From Bin87 sp965203195 (GTDB lineage Bacteria; Chloroflexota; Dehalococcoidia; Lucifugimonadales; UBA3495): a stretch of 64,000 nt of DNA. The notes beneath the pieces were generated by a model. It saw only the letters and a list, made by a program, of their open reading frames with translations. It did no database searches and was not told the DNA's origin. Shown piece by piece: positions 51,276-59,335 of this stretch (the stretch's first letter is position 1; every line of letters begins with the position of its first letter). Where the stretch lies: the NCBI GenBank assembly GCA_965203195.1, contig OZ241860.1, positions 434,001-498,000 on the forward strand. The letters run 5' to 3'. A program made the translations under genes and the position numbers.

Positions 51276-52092
51276 CGGAAACGGTTTCTCCTCCGCCGGT
51301 TTCTCCTGCGGGCGAATGCGGGCGTAGGGTAATGTCTCCGGCGGCGATGGTCAACAGCCGGCCGTCGGCCACGCGCAGCAGCAGGTTGCCCTGTTCGTCG
51401 ACATCCTCGGCTACGCCGGTATGCGTAATGTCGTGGTGGGTTACGGCCACGCTGCGGCCCAGGGTGTCCAGCCAGCGGCGCCATTCGGGAACGGGGGAAC
51501 GGCGGCGGCGCAAGTCCAGATACAGGGCGTCTAGATACTGCAAAATGCGGCGCAGCAGCTCGGCGCGGTCCACTTCGGCGGCGGCCAGCGCATTCAGGCT
51601 GCCGGCGGTGGCGGCGATTTCCGGGTCGGCGGATACATCCAGGGCAATGTTGACGCCGATGCCGACAATGGCGTAGTCAATGCGGGCGCCGGACAGGGCG
51701 CTTTCCGCCAGGATGCCGGCCACCTTGCGGTCGTCAACCATTATGTCGTTGGGCCACTTGATGGCGGGGTAGAGGCCGGCCACCCGGCGGACGGCGCGGG
51801 CCACGGCCACGCCGGCCAGGGGGTTGAGCAGGGGCAAGGCAGCGGCGTCGGGGCGAAAGAGCACAGAGCAGTACAGGTTGCCGGCGTCGGACACCCAGCG
51901 GCGCCCCAGGCGGCCCCGGCTGGCGGTTTGGGTTTCGGCAACCACTACGGCGCCCTCAGCGGCGCCGTCCCGCGCCCACCGGGCCGCATCGTCCATTGTG
52001 GACGGGGTGGACTGGTAGAAACGGACGCGGCGCCCGACGATGGCGGTATAGAGGCCGCTGCGGAGCATTTGGGCGACCACGCTGGCGGGCAT
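51268..52092 (-). CDS. birA: biotin--[acetyl-CoA-carboxylase] ligase
   Basis: 274 residues. FYQSTPSTMDDAARWA, ETQTASRGRLGRRWVS (biotinyl-AMP loop), IKWPNDIMVDDRKVAGIL and GIGVNIAL are the BPL signature; a C-terminal SH3-like cap follows. No N-terminal DNA-binding domain, so a catalytic-only ligase. Attaches biotin to BCCP-type carriers. Confidence 0.94.
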   Translation of the reverse strand: MPASVVAQMLRSGLYTAIVGRRVRFYQSTPSTMDDAARWARDGAAEGAVVVAETQTASRGRLGRRWVSDAGNLYCSVLFRPDAAALPLLNPLAGVAVARAVRRVAGLYPAIKWPNDIMVDDRKVAGILAESALSGARIDYAIVGIGVNIALDVSADPEIAATAGSLNALAAAEVDRAELLRRILQYLDALYLDLRRRRSPVPEWRRWLDTLGRSVAVTHHDITHTGVAEDVDEQGNLLLRVADGRLLTIAAGDITLRPHSPAGETGGGETVSDA

Positions 52093-52173
52093 AGGGCCGG
52101 AACCTTTATTGGAACCCTTGCTGGAATGCCGATCCGGCGGAACCCCTGGCCGGGAACTTTTAGCCGGGAACCT

Positions 52174-53664
52174 CTAGCCGGCGCCGGCGGCGGGCGGCAG
52201 CATCCCGGCCATCCGCCCCCGGCGGCGGTTTTCGCGGCGCAGGCCGGAGAGGGTCAGGGTGTTGGACTTGATGCGGTTGCAGGGGCCGCAGAGGAGGATG
52301 CGGTTGGAGATGTGGTTGAGGCCGCCGTCGGAGCGGGGCGTGTTGTGGTCCAGCTCTAGGTACAGGGGGTCGTCAAAGCGGCGGTCGCAGCCGCGGCAGA
52401 CGGCGCCGTTCTGTTCCACCAGGATGGCAAACATCTGGTCGCGGGAGAGTTTGGGGCCGGGGGGTTCGGGGAAGCGGACACTGACTTTGAGGTTGGGGGC
52501 GGCAGTTTCGTTGTCGTCGCTACGCACCGGCGGGGCCTGGGAGTAAAAAACATTGCGCCCGCTGGGCAAGTGGCTGTTATCGTCGACGTCAAAGCCGATT
52601 TTGTCCAGCCGCTCCAGAATGGTCTCGTAGGCTTTGTCCCAGATGTCGATGCCGATCCATTTTCTGCCCAGCATTTCGGCGGCGATGGGCGTAGTAGCGC
52701 ACCCGGCAAAAGGGTCAAGCACCCAATCGCCGGGGTTGCTGCTGGCGGCGATGATGCGCTCGTATAGTTTGAGCGGCTTCTGCGTCGGATAGCCGGTACG
52801 TTCCGTCCCCCGGCCGGACAAGTTCGGAATATCCGCCCACAGATTCGTTGCGGATTGGCCAGGCGGCAAATACCGTTTGCGATACGGGCGGCCGCTACTT
52901 GACCATACCAGCAATCCTTCCTGGTCCAGGGCTTCCAATTTGCTTCGGGTCATGCGCCAGCCCCATTCCGGTGTGTAGCCTTTGTATTCGTAGGCAAGAT
53001 TCGGCCTGGGCCCCATAGATGCTGTCCGAATGATATGGTCAAGCCTGTACCTTCCCCGGTCGTCCTGATGACGATAGAAATTGGCTACGTAAGCCTCATC
53101 GTGGGGAACATAGACAGGATTCCATATTCGCCGGTTCGTTTTGGAATAGTACAGGATGATGTCCCTAACCTGCCCGAATCGCCTGGAGTCGTTGTGGGAG
53201 CTGGTGCGCTGCCAGGTAATTTCGCTGCGGAAATTATCCGGCCCAAAAATAGCGTCCATCAGGGCTTTCAGGTAGTGGCTGGCAGTAGGATCGCAGTGCA
53301 GATAAATACTGCCGTCATCGGTGAGGACGCGGCGCATTTCGGCCAGGCGGACGCCCATAAAGACGAGGAAGGCAGCCATATCCATTCCATAGCTGACCTT
53401 TGCCGCCTCTACAGCGATCCAAATGCCGGGCCAGTCGTCTTTGATCTGGTCCAGCCAATCGGGATGGACGTCCTTATCCCAGCGCCAGCGATCCTGGAAA
53501 GCGGCGCCGGCGGCCAGGCTGTCGGGGGTGGCGTGGAAGTCGCGGTTTTTGTTGAAGGGCGGGTCGGTGGCGATCAGCTGCACGGCGCCGGAGTTCATGC
53601 CGCGCAGGAAGGCCAGGTTGTCGCCGTGGTACAGGGTGCGGTTGGCGAAGTTGGGGGTGGGCAT
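52174..53664 (-). CDS. DNA methyltransferase fused to an HNH endonuclease
   Basis: 496 residues. DPPF at 34-37, HCDPTASHYLK, variable middle (about 150-275) for target recognition, DPFAGCATT near 325 for SAM binding, then a zinc HNH domain (CRGC, LELDHNTPRSDGG, CGPCNRIKS) near 425-475. The opening FANRTLYHGDNLAFLRGMNS is shared with the upstream fusion gene, so the two arose by duplication, but their target regions differ. Starts 5 bp after that gene. Likely the nuclease-bearing member of a multi-subunit modification system. Confidence 0.87.
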   Translation of the reverse strand: MPTPNFANRTLYHGDNLAFLRGMNSGAVQLIATDPPFNKNRDFHATPDSLAAGAAFQDRWRWDKDVHPDWLDQIKDDWPGIWIAVEAAKVSYGMDMAAFLVFMGVRLAEMRRVLTDDGSIYLHCDPTASHYLKALMDAIFGPDNFRSEITWQRTSSHNDSRRFGQVRDIILYYSKTNRRIWNPVYVPHDEAYVANFYRHQDDRGRYRLDHIIRTASMGPRPNLAYEYKGYTPEWGWRMTRSKLEALDQEGLLVWSSSGRPYRKRYLPPGQSATNLWADIPNLSGRGTERTGYPTQKPLKLYERIIAASSNPGDWVLDPFAGCATTPIAAEMLGRKWIGIDIWDKAYETILERLDKIGFDVDDNSHLPSGRNVFYSQAPPVRSDDNETAAPNLKVSVRFPEPPGPKLSRDQMFAILVEQNGAVCRGCDRRFDDPLYLELDHNTPRSDGGLNHISNRILLCGPCNRIKSNTLTLSGLRRENRRRGRMAGMLPPAAGAG

Positions 53665-53669
53665 AATGG

Positions 53670-55430
53670 CTATCCGGCGGGTTGGGGTGGGGCCGGTTCC
53701 GCGTCATCGGTGCGTACCGGCGGCGCGGCACTGTAATAGACATCGCCGAAAGTGAGCAAGTGAGGCTGCGTCGAATCGGCACGTTGCACCGCCAGACCCT
53801 CCTGATGCAACCGATCCAGCACCATAGCGTGGGCTTGATCCCAAATGTCGATGCCGACCCACTGGCGGCCCAGTCGCTCCGCGGCAACGCAAGTGGTGGC
53901 GCACCCGGCAAACGGGTCAAGCACAATGTCGCCAGGATTGCTGGAAACGCCGATGATGCGCTCATACAAAGCCAGCGGTTTCTGCGTGGGCCAGTGGGCG
54001 CGTTCCGATGAAGTGTTAGGTATTCTGGTGATGTCCGTCCAGATGTTCTGGAGCGGTTTCCCCGCCGACTCGTCAAGATAAACTTTCAGGCCATCGGTGC
54101 GCGGGGCGCCGTCGCGCCTGGTGTGGATCCGGCCTTCCGCCCACCATTGTTCCAGCTGTTCCAGGGCGTAGCCCCACCCACGCGTTGGGCCGGGCGTCGT
54201 GCCGCGCCATTCAAATTTGCCGGAATCGCTGTCAATCCTGGGGGCGGTGAGGTTCTCCAGCTTGTACCGTCGTCCGTCGTCATCAATATGGCGGAACCTT
54301 TTCAGCTGCTGTTCACTGTACTTCTGTCCGTCGTATTCGTGAAAATGTCGGTTCCACACTGCTTGGCCGGATTTTGTGTAGAACAGGATAACGTCGGCGA
54401 CGTTTCCGTAACGATTGGCCGTATTGTGGCTTTCCGTCCTTTGCCACACGATTTCATTGCGAAACTGCTGATGGCCAAAGACGGCATCCATCAGCGCTTT
54501 CAGATAGGCGGCGGCGGTCGGGTCGCAGTGCAGATAGACGCTGCCGTTGTCGCACAGCACGCGGCGCATTTCCAGCAGCCGCACCGCCATAAAGGCGAGG
54601 AATGCGGCCATATCGGGGCCGTAGGCCAGTTTGGCGGTTTCAACCACTGCGTCAACGGCCGGCCAGTCGTCCTTGATCTGGTCCAGCCAATCGGGGTGGA
54701 CGTCTTGCTCCCAGCGCCAGCGATCCTGGAAGCCGGCGCCGGCGGACAGGCTGTCCGGGGTGGAGTGAAAATCGCGGTTCTTGTTGAATGGCGGGTCGGT
54801 GGCAATCAGCTGCACCGTGCCGCTGTTCATCCCGCGCAGGAAGGCCAGGTTGTCGCCGTGATACAGGGTGCGGTTGGCGAAGTTGGGGGTGGGGATAATA
54901 GTCGTCCCGCGCGCCGGGGCGGCTCCGGCCCTAGCTCCAGGGGGTTGGGGCGGCTCCGACTCCGGCTCCGGTTCCAGAGAGCAGAATGCGGCGAAGGACA
55001 GGCCGGCGGTGTATTCGGGGGGCAGCAGCTGCCACAGGATTTCCAGCAGCGGGCTTACGTCGTCCAGAGCAAGGCGCGCGGTAAAAGTGTCCATAGAAAC
55101 TTCGTAGAACTTGCCGTACAGGCTTTCGGCGGCGCGCAAGCAGCGGAGGACGGCTACGTATTCCGACTTGGAGGGCATTTCGCGGCCCAGATCCCGGACG
55201 GCGTCTCTGATGTCATCGTGGTCGTAGTGTTCCCAGCCGCGCAGGGTGGCCACGGCTTTGGTCAGCTGGGTCACCGTGCCCCAGCCCTTTTCGCAGGCTT
55301 GGCGGAAGTCGTCCTCGGCCAGGTAGGCCGGGGCCTTCCGCCAGTATTCCCGCGCCAGGTTGAGATATTTCTGGATGCGGGCATCCCGCTGGTCCGGCGG
55401 CGCTTCCTGGTGGCGCATTTGGGGCGGCAT
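53670..55430 (-). CDS. PaREP1/HEPN-like domain fused to a DNA methyltransferase
   Basis: 586 residues. Residues 1-150 form a helical PaREP1-type domain (EYWRKAPAYLAEDDFRQACE, AVATLRGWEHYDHDD) with R64-x6-H71, an R/H spacing like HEPN ribonucleases. A glutamate/proline linker (EPEPESEPPQPPGARAG) follows. From 180 comes a beta-class methyltransferase: DPPF at 212-215, HCDPTAAAYLK, a distinct target region and DPFAGCATT near the end; no HNH. The fusion point reads ATTATC where the sister gene has ATTATG, as if a start codon was lost. I know of no characterised protein with this pairing. Start follows GGAGGGATTGCCG. Confidence 0.78.
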   Translation of the reverse strand: MPPQMRHQEAPPDQRDARIQKYLNLAREYWRKAPAYLAEDDFRQACEKGWGTVTQLTKAVATLRGWEHYDHDDIRDAVRDLGREMPSKSEYVAVLRCLRAAESLYGKFYEVSMDTFTARLALDDVSPLLEILWQLLPPEYTAGLSFAAFCSLEPEPESEPPQPPGARAGAAPARGTTIIPTPNFANRTLYHGDNLAFLRGMNSGTVQLIATDPPFNKNRDFHSTPDSLSAGAGFQDRWRWEQDVHPDWLDQIKDDWPAVDAVVETAKLAYGPDMAAFLAFMAVRLLEMRRVLCDNGSVYLHCDPTAAAYLKALMDAVFGHQQFRNEIVWQRTESHNTANRYGNVADVILFYTKSGQAVWNRHFHEYDGQKYSEQQLKRFRHIDDDGRRYKLENLTAPRIDSDSGKFEWRGTTPGPTRGWGYALEQLEQWWAEGRIHTRRDGAPRTDGLKVYLDESAGKPLQNIWTDITRIPNTSSERAHWPTQKPLALYERIIGVSSNPGDIVLDPFAGCATTCVAAERLGRQWVGIDIWDQAHAMVLDRLHQEGLAVQRADSTQPHLLTFGDVYYSAAPPVRTDDAEPAPPQPAG

Positions 55431-55476
55431 CGGCAATCCCTCCGCATTGATAGCTAATCCAGTGTCCGGGACGATT

Positions 55477-55929
55477 TTAGCTCGCGGCGCGCCATTGGGC
55501 AAAGGACGCGCCGCCGGTGTATTCGGCCGGCAGCAGTTCCCACAGGATTTCCAGCAGCGAACGCACGTCGTCCAGAGCACCCTCCGCCTGGTCGCGGTTC
55601 ATATGGACTTCATAGAAATTGCCGTGCAACTGCTCGGCAGAGCGGCGGGCGCGGATGATTACCGCCGCCTGCTCCGGCATCTCGTAAGCCAGCCCCCGGA
55701 TGGCATCCCGTATCGCTTCGTGGCCGTAATGTTCCCAGCTTCGCAGGGTGGCGACGGCTTTGGTTAGCTGGGCGACGGCGCCCCAGCCCTTTTCGCCGGC
55801 CTGGCACAGGTCGCCTTCGGCCAGGTAGGCCGGGGCTTTTGTCCAGTATTCCCTGGCCTGGGCGATATGCTTGCGGATGCGGGCGTCCCGGCGGGCGGGG
55901 GCTTCGGGGCGGCGGGTACGGGGCGGCAT
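55477..55929 (-). CDS. stand-alone PaREP1/HEPN-like protein
   Basis: 150 residues, closely similar to the N-terminal domain of the adjacent fusion (EYWTKAPAYLAEGDLCQAGE, AVATLRSWEHYGHEA, R63-x6-H70, LLEILWELLPAEYTGG). Helical and basic at its N-terminus. Ends where the fusion protein's linker begins. First gene of the three-gene cluster, 46 bp before the fusion. Known PaREP1 proteins are mostly archaeal with unknown function; HEPN-type RNase activity is an inference. Confidence 0.72.
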   Translation of the reverse strand: MPPRTRRPEAPARRDARIRKHIAQAREYWTKAPAYLAEGDLCQAGEKGWGAVAQLTKAVATLRSWEHYGHEAIRDAIRGLAYEMPEQAAVIIRARRSAEQLHGNFYEVHMNRDQAEGALDDVRSLLEILWELLPAEYTGGASFAQWRAAS

Positions 55930-55950
55930 AAGCGTTGACCTCTCTGCTGC

Positions 55951-55998
55951 CGGGCTGCCTAGCTATCGGGCTGCCAAACTGCCGGGCTACCAGCCGTG
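55951..55998. repeat. three 16-bp tandem repeats at the glyS 3' end
   Basis: CGGGCT begins at 55951, 55967 and 55983; the third unit contains the glyS stop (55989-55987) and the other two are echoes beyond it. Confidence 0.7.
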
Positions 55999-57306
55999 TT
56001 CGTAGCGGTCTTGCAGCGTTTCCGGCAGGCGGCTGACGGGGATGCGTTCCTGCAACATAGTGTCGCGGTCGCGGACGGTTACGGCGTGGTCGTCCAGCGT
56101 GTCAAAGTCCACAGTGACGCAGTAGGGGGTGCCGATTTCGTCCTGGCGGCGGTAGCGGCGGCCGATGCTCTGGGCATCGTCAAACTGGCAGGCGAAGCGG
56201 CGGCGCAGCAGGTCGTACACGCTGCGGGCGGTAGGCGTCAGGCGGGCGTTGCGGCTCAAGGGCAGCACGGCCACGGTGACGGGAGCCAGGGCGCGGTGCA
56301 GATGCAGCACAGTGCGGGTGTCCTTGCCGTCCGGTTCCTCGTCGTAGCTGTCCAGCCAGAAGGCCAGGGTGGCGCGGTCCACGCCGCCGGAGGGTTCAAT
56401 GACATAAGGCAGGTAGCGCTCGCGGGTGTCCTCGTCAAAATAGGTCAAGTCCTCGCCGCTGTATTCGGTATGCCGCCGCAGGTCGAAATCGGCGCGGTTG
56501 GCGATGCCCTCCAGTTCGCCCCAGCCCCAGGGGAAGCGGTACTCAATGTCGTAGGTGGCTTTGGCGTAGTGGGCCAGTTCGTCGCCGCCGTGTTCCCGCA
56601 GGCGCAGGTTTTCGGGCCGGATGCCGTAGCGGACATACCAGTCAAAGCGGTCTTTGACCCACTGCTGTAGCCACTCGTCATCGGCGCCGGGCTTGACGAA
56701 GAACTCCACTTCCATCTGCTCGAACTCGCGGGTGCGGAAGGTGAAGTTGCCGGGGGTGATTTCGTTGCGGAAGGCTTTGCCGATCTGCCCGATGCCGAAG
56801 GGCAGCTTTTTGCGGGTGGCCACGCGCACGTTTTCAAAGTTGACAAAGATGCCCTGGGCGGTTTCGGGGCGCAGGAAAACTTCGGCGGAGGAGTCCTCCA
56901 CGGGGCCCATAAAGGTGCGGAACATCAGGTTGAAGCGGCGGGGCGCGGTGAAGTCGCCGCCGCATTCGGGGCAATTGGCGCCCTCCAGCTGGTCCTGCCG
57001 GAAGCGGCGGTGGCAGCGGCGGCACTCTACCAGCGGGTCGGAGAAATTCTCCACATGGCCACTGGCCTGCCAGACGCGGGGGTGCATCAGGATGGCGGCG
57101 TCCAGGCCGACTACGTCGTCGCGCCCGGTGACCACGGCGCGCCACCAGGCTTCCTTGACATTGCGTTTGAGTTCCACGCCCAGGGGGCCGTAGTCCCAGG
57201 TGGAACCCAGGCCGCCGTACACTTCGCTGGACTGGAACACAAACCCGCGGCGTTTGGAGAGGGAGAGGATTTTGTCCATATCGGCATAGGGCAGTGTGCG
57301 GGGCAT
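55987..57306 (-). CDS. glyS: glycyl-tRNA synthetase, alpha2 type
   Basis: 439 residues, class II synthetase. Opening MDKILSLSKRRGFVFQSSE and YGGLGSTWDYGPLGVELK are typical; CRRCHRRF and CPECGGDF form a zinc-binding insert; FLRPETAQGIFVNF is motif 2 region; RREFEQME-type FRTREFEQMEVEFFV follows, then EPSGGVDRATLAFW and an anticodon-binding domain. Eukaryote/archaeal-like form as found in many Gram-positives and Chloroflexota. No T-box leader is visible. Confidence 0.95.
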   Translation of the reverse strand: MPRTLPYADMDKILSLSKRRGFVFQSSEVYGGLGSTWDYGPLGVELKRNVKEAWWRAVVTGRDDVVGLDAAILMHPRVWQASGHVENFSDPLVECRRCHRRFRQDQLEGANCPECGGDFTAPRRFNLMFRTFMGPVEDSSAEVFLRPETAQGIFVNFENVRVATRKKLPFGIGQIGKAFRNEITPGNFTFRTREFEQMEVEFFVKPGADDEWLQQWVKDRFDWYVRYGIRPENLRLREHGGDELAHYAKATYDIEYRFPWGWGELEGIANRADFDLRRHTEYSGEDLTYFDEDTRERYLPYVIEPSGGVDRATLAFWLDSYDEEPDGKDTRTVLHLHRALAPVTVAVLPLSRNARLTPTARSVYDLLRRRFACQFDDAQSIGRRYRRQDEIGTPYCVTVDFDTLDDHAVTVRDRDTMLQERIPVSRLPETLQDRYEHGW

Positions 57307-57470
57307 AGCGGCACCTCGTGAGCAGCTGGGCAGGCTGGTGGGATTGGCCCGCTATGATAGCACAGGGGCCGGCGGGCGGGCGGCGGCCACCGGCCGGGCA
57401 TTGACGCCCGGCTGTCCAGGGCAACGGCCCGGCGGTCAGCCGCCGGGCATATTTCAACGCCGATGAGGGA

Positions 57471-57863
57471 TTAGAGCACTGCCGGCGTTAGATCGGTCAG
57501 CGCAAAATCGCCGCCCTTGAACAGCAGGGGGACGCGGCGAGTTGACGCCAGCGCGTAGGCGAAAGTGTCGCCGAAGTTGAGCCGGGCCGGATGGCGGCCT
57601 TTGCCGTAGCGGCGGCAAGCGGCGGCCGCCGCCCAGAGCTGGACTTCATCCAGAGGAACCAGCTGGATGAATGGCCTGGCCAGAAACTCCACAGCCGATT
57701 GATAAACGACATCGCTTTTGCCCATCGCGACCGTCAAAAGCTCAACGGCGGTGGCGGTGGACACCAGAACTTGCCCGTCGTTGAGCATAGCGTTCAGGAA
57801 CACGGCCCTTTCCGGTTCATCGTTCAGGATTGCGATTATGGCCGAGGTATCCGCCGCCATCAT
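57471..57863 (-). CDS. VapC-like PIN-domain toxin
   Basis: 130 residues. MAADTSAIIAILNDEPE carries the first acidic residue, TATAVELLTVAMG the second and LNFGDTFAYALA the third, the PIN nuclease triad. Such proteins cleave RNA, often tRNA or rRNA. Start overlaps the stop of the upstream small gene (ATGATG), the usual VapBC order. Confidence 0.85.
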   Translation of the reverse strand: MMAADTSAIIAILNDEPERAVFLNAMLNDGQVLVSTATAVELLTVAMGKSDVVYQSAVEFLARPFIQLVPLDEVQLWAAAAACRRYGKGRHPARLNFGDTFAYALASTRRVPLLFKGGDFALTDLTPAVL

Positions 57864-58150
57864 ATGGGCAACCCGTTTTCGTCGTATAGTTCATCCTGCC
57901 ATACTTTGGATGGCGGGTTGGCATCGTCAAACGGGTGCAACGCACGATTTCGCCGGCCTATTTCGGCCCAGTATTCCATCTCCGCCGCGATTTCCGCAGG
58001 CGTGGGCTTGTAGGGCGGGGGCGCTTTCGCCTCCAGGTCGTCCAGGGCCATTTTGAGCACCTGTTCGCACGCATCGGGGCCGGCGTAACCGAGGCGGATA
58101 GACAGCCTGGCAATGCGGGCGGCGGTTTCGGGTTTGAGGGTGGTGTCCAT
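57860..58150 (-). CDS. VapB-like antitoxin
   Basis: 96 residues. The N-terminal part (MDTTLKPETAARIARLSIRL) looks like a VapB/RHH-type DNA-binding segment, and the C-terminal tail (HPFDDANPPSKVWQDELYDE) would bind toxin. ATG 58150 has AAGGG 8 bases upstream; a GTG at 58159 is an alternative start. Directly upstream of the PIN gene with overlap. Confidence 0.75.
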   Translation of the reverse strand: MDTTLKPETAARIARLSIRLGYAGPDACEQVLKMALDDLEAKAPPPYKPTPAEIAAEMEYWAEIGRRNRALHPFDDANPPSKVWQDELYDENGLPI

Positions 58151-58348
58151 AGTTTTCACCCTTGGCTTGGGGGGGCAGCAGGGGTAGGTTTGGAGAAATA
58201 CTGTGCTGAAAGTCAGGGGGGATGCGGCCGCCTCTCTGCGGCCTGTTCCTTGCTATCGCCTATCAGAACTGCCCGGCGGCGCGGGCAACCCACCCGGCGG
58301 CAACGCGGCCGCAACATAATCAACGCCGCCGCACCGCCGCAGCCGATG

Positions 58349-58899
58349 CTAACGGCCGGTGGCCCCCGGGCCGCCCTGAAACATACCGCTGTAGCCCTGT
58401 GTAGCAAGTTCGCTCAACCGCTCCACCAGCAAGGTGCAGATAGTCATCCCCGCTTTCAGCCGGATGCGCCACGGGCCGAGGTTGAAAATCTCCAGCGTAA
58501 TCCGATTGTCGAACCCCGGGTCAATCTTCGGGGCGGTGATATGCACCCCTATGCCCAGTCTGGCCAGCCGGCTTCTGCCCTCTACCCGGCCCGACAGATG
58601 CCAGGGCAAGCGGATGGTTTCCAGCGTTTGCCCGATAGCGAAACGGCCGGGCCGGAATTCCCAGCCGTCGGATATGTCCCTTTCCTCCGAATAACCTCTC
58701 AGCAAGCGGGAAACGTCCAGCTGGCCTCGGTATCAAGGATAGTCCCTCGGATGGGTTCGCTGCTCTGCAATAGCAGTGGAGCGTCCAGCCGGAGGTCAAC
58801 CGAAGCCGGCTGAATGCGGCCGCTGTCGGGTTCAAAGGGCGTAATGCCGAGTTCCCCGGAGGCGACCGCATCCCTGATTTCGCGGTTTGACAGCAGCAT
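58349..58899 (-). pseudogene. dcd: dCTP deaminase, frameshifted
   Basis: The first frame from ATG 58899 reads LLSNREIRDAVASGELGITP and IQPASVDLRLDAPLLL, then stops at 58699. In the shifted frame the rest continues: LDVSRLLRGYSEERDISDGW, GQTLETIRLPWHLSGRVEG, SRLARLGIGVHIT, and KIDPGFDNRITLEI with the catalytic glutamate. A single shift near 58705-58725 separates otherwise intact halves, so it may be a recent mutation or a sequencing error. Dcd makes dUTP from dCTP. Confidence 0.8.
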
Positions 58900-58958
58900 A
58901 GCGTGGCCTGCTTTGGTTGACTGCCCGGAATGTCCGCGGCCGGGACGAATGCGCCGGA

Positions 58959-59255
58959 TTACTCGAACAGCAGTCCGGGAAGCCGGTCCTCCGGAATGCG
59001 CCAGGTGGTGGCGCCGTCGTTGCCCACCGGCAGGGCAACCAGGGCCAGGTTGCGCACCCGCCCCACATACCGTCCCGGCACATACGCATAGTCTTTGCCC
59101 AGGGTGTGGGTCGGAACCCACGCCGAATAGCGGTCATCGCCGTCATTCACCACGACCGCCGCTTCGTGCCCCAACGGGTGTAGTCCCACGCAATCCGGGG
59201 CCAGCCTGATTTTGATGTAAGTGCCTTCCTCCCATTTGGCGACCGGATGCGTCAT
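58959..59255 (-). CDS. hypothetical 98-residue protein
   Basis: Begins MTHPVAKWEEGTYIKIRLAP after AAGGAGGACAAA, a strong ribosome-binding site. Beta-rich, with WVPTHTLGKDYAYVPGRY and ALPVGNDGATTWRIPEDRL. No family is recognised. Upstream of dcd on the same strand, 59 bp apart, and next to the ISAs1 element. Confidence 0.6.
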   Translation of the reverse strand: MTHPVAKWEEGTYIKIRLAPDCVGLHPLGHEAAVVVNDGDDRYSAWVPTHTLGKDYAYVPGRYVGRVRNLALVALPVGNDGATTWRIPEDRLPGLLFE

Positions 59256-59335
59256 TTTGTCCTCCTTGCGATGTGCGGTGGGCGCGAGCCTACACCGGGC
59301 GGGGATTGCCCGTCAACTGAAACCCGCGGCACCTG

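Noticed and set aside
53670..55580. Longer start at 55580 for the PaREP1-methyltransferase fusion
   Set aside because: The extra 50 residues are antisense-like and overlap the preceding gene's 3' end, while ATG 55430 has a clear GGAGG and aligns with the stand-alone PaREP1 start.
55987..57470. T-box leader upstream of glyS
   Set aside because: The 160 bases upstream contain no T-box sequence or specifier-loop structure.
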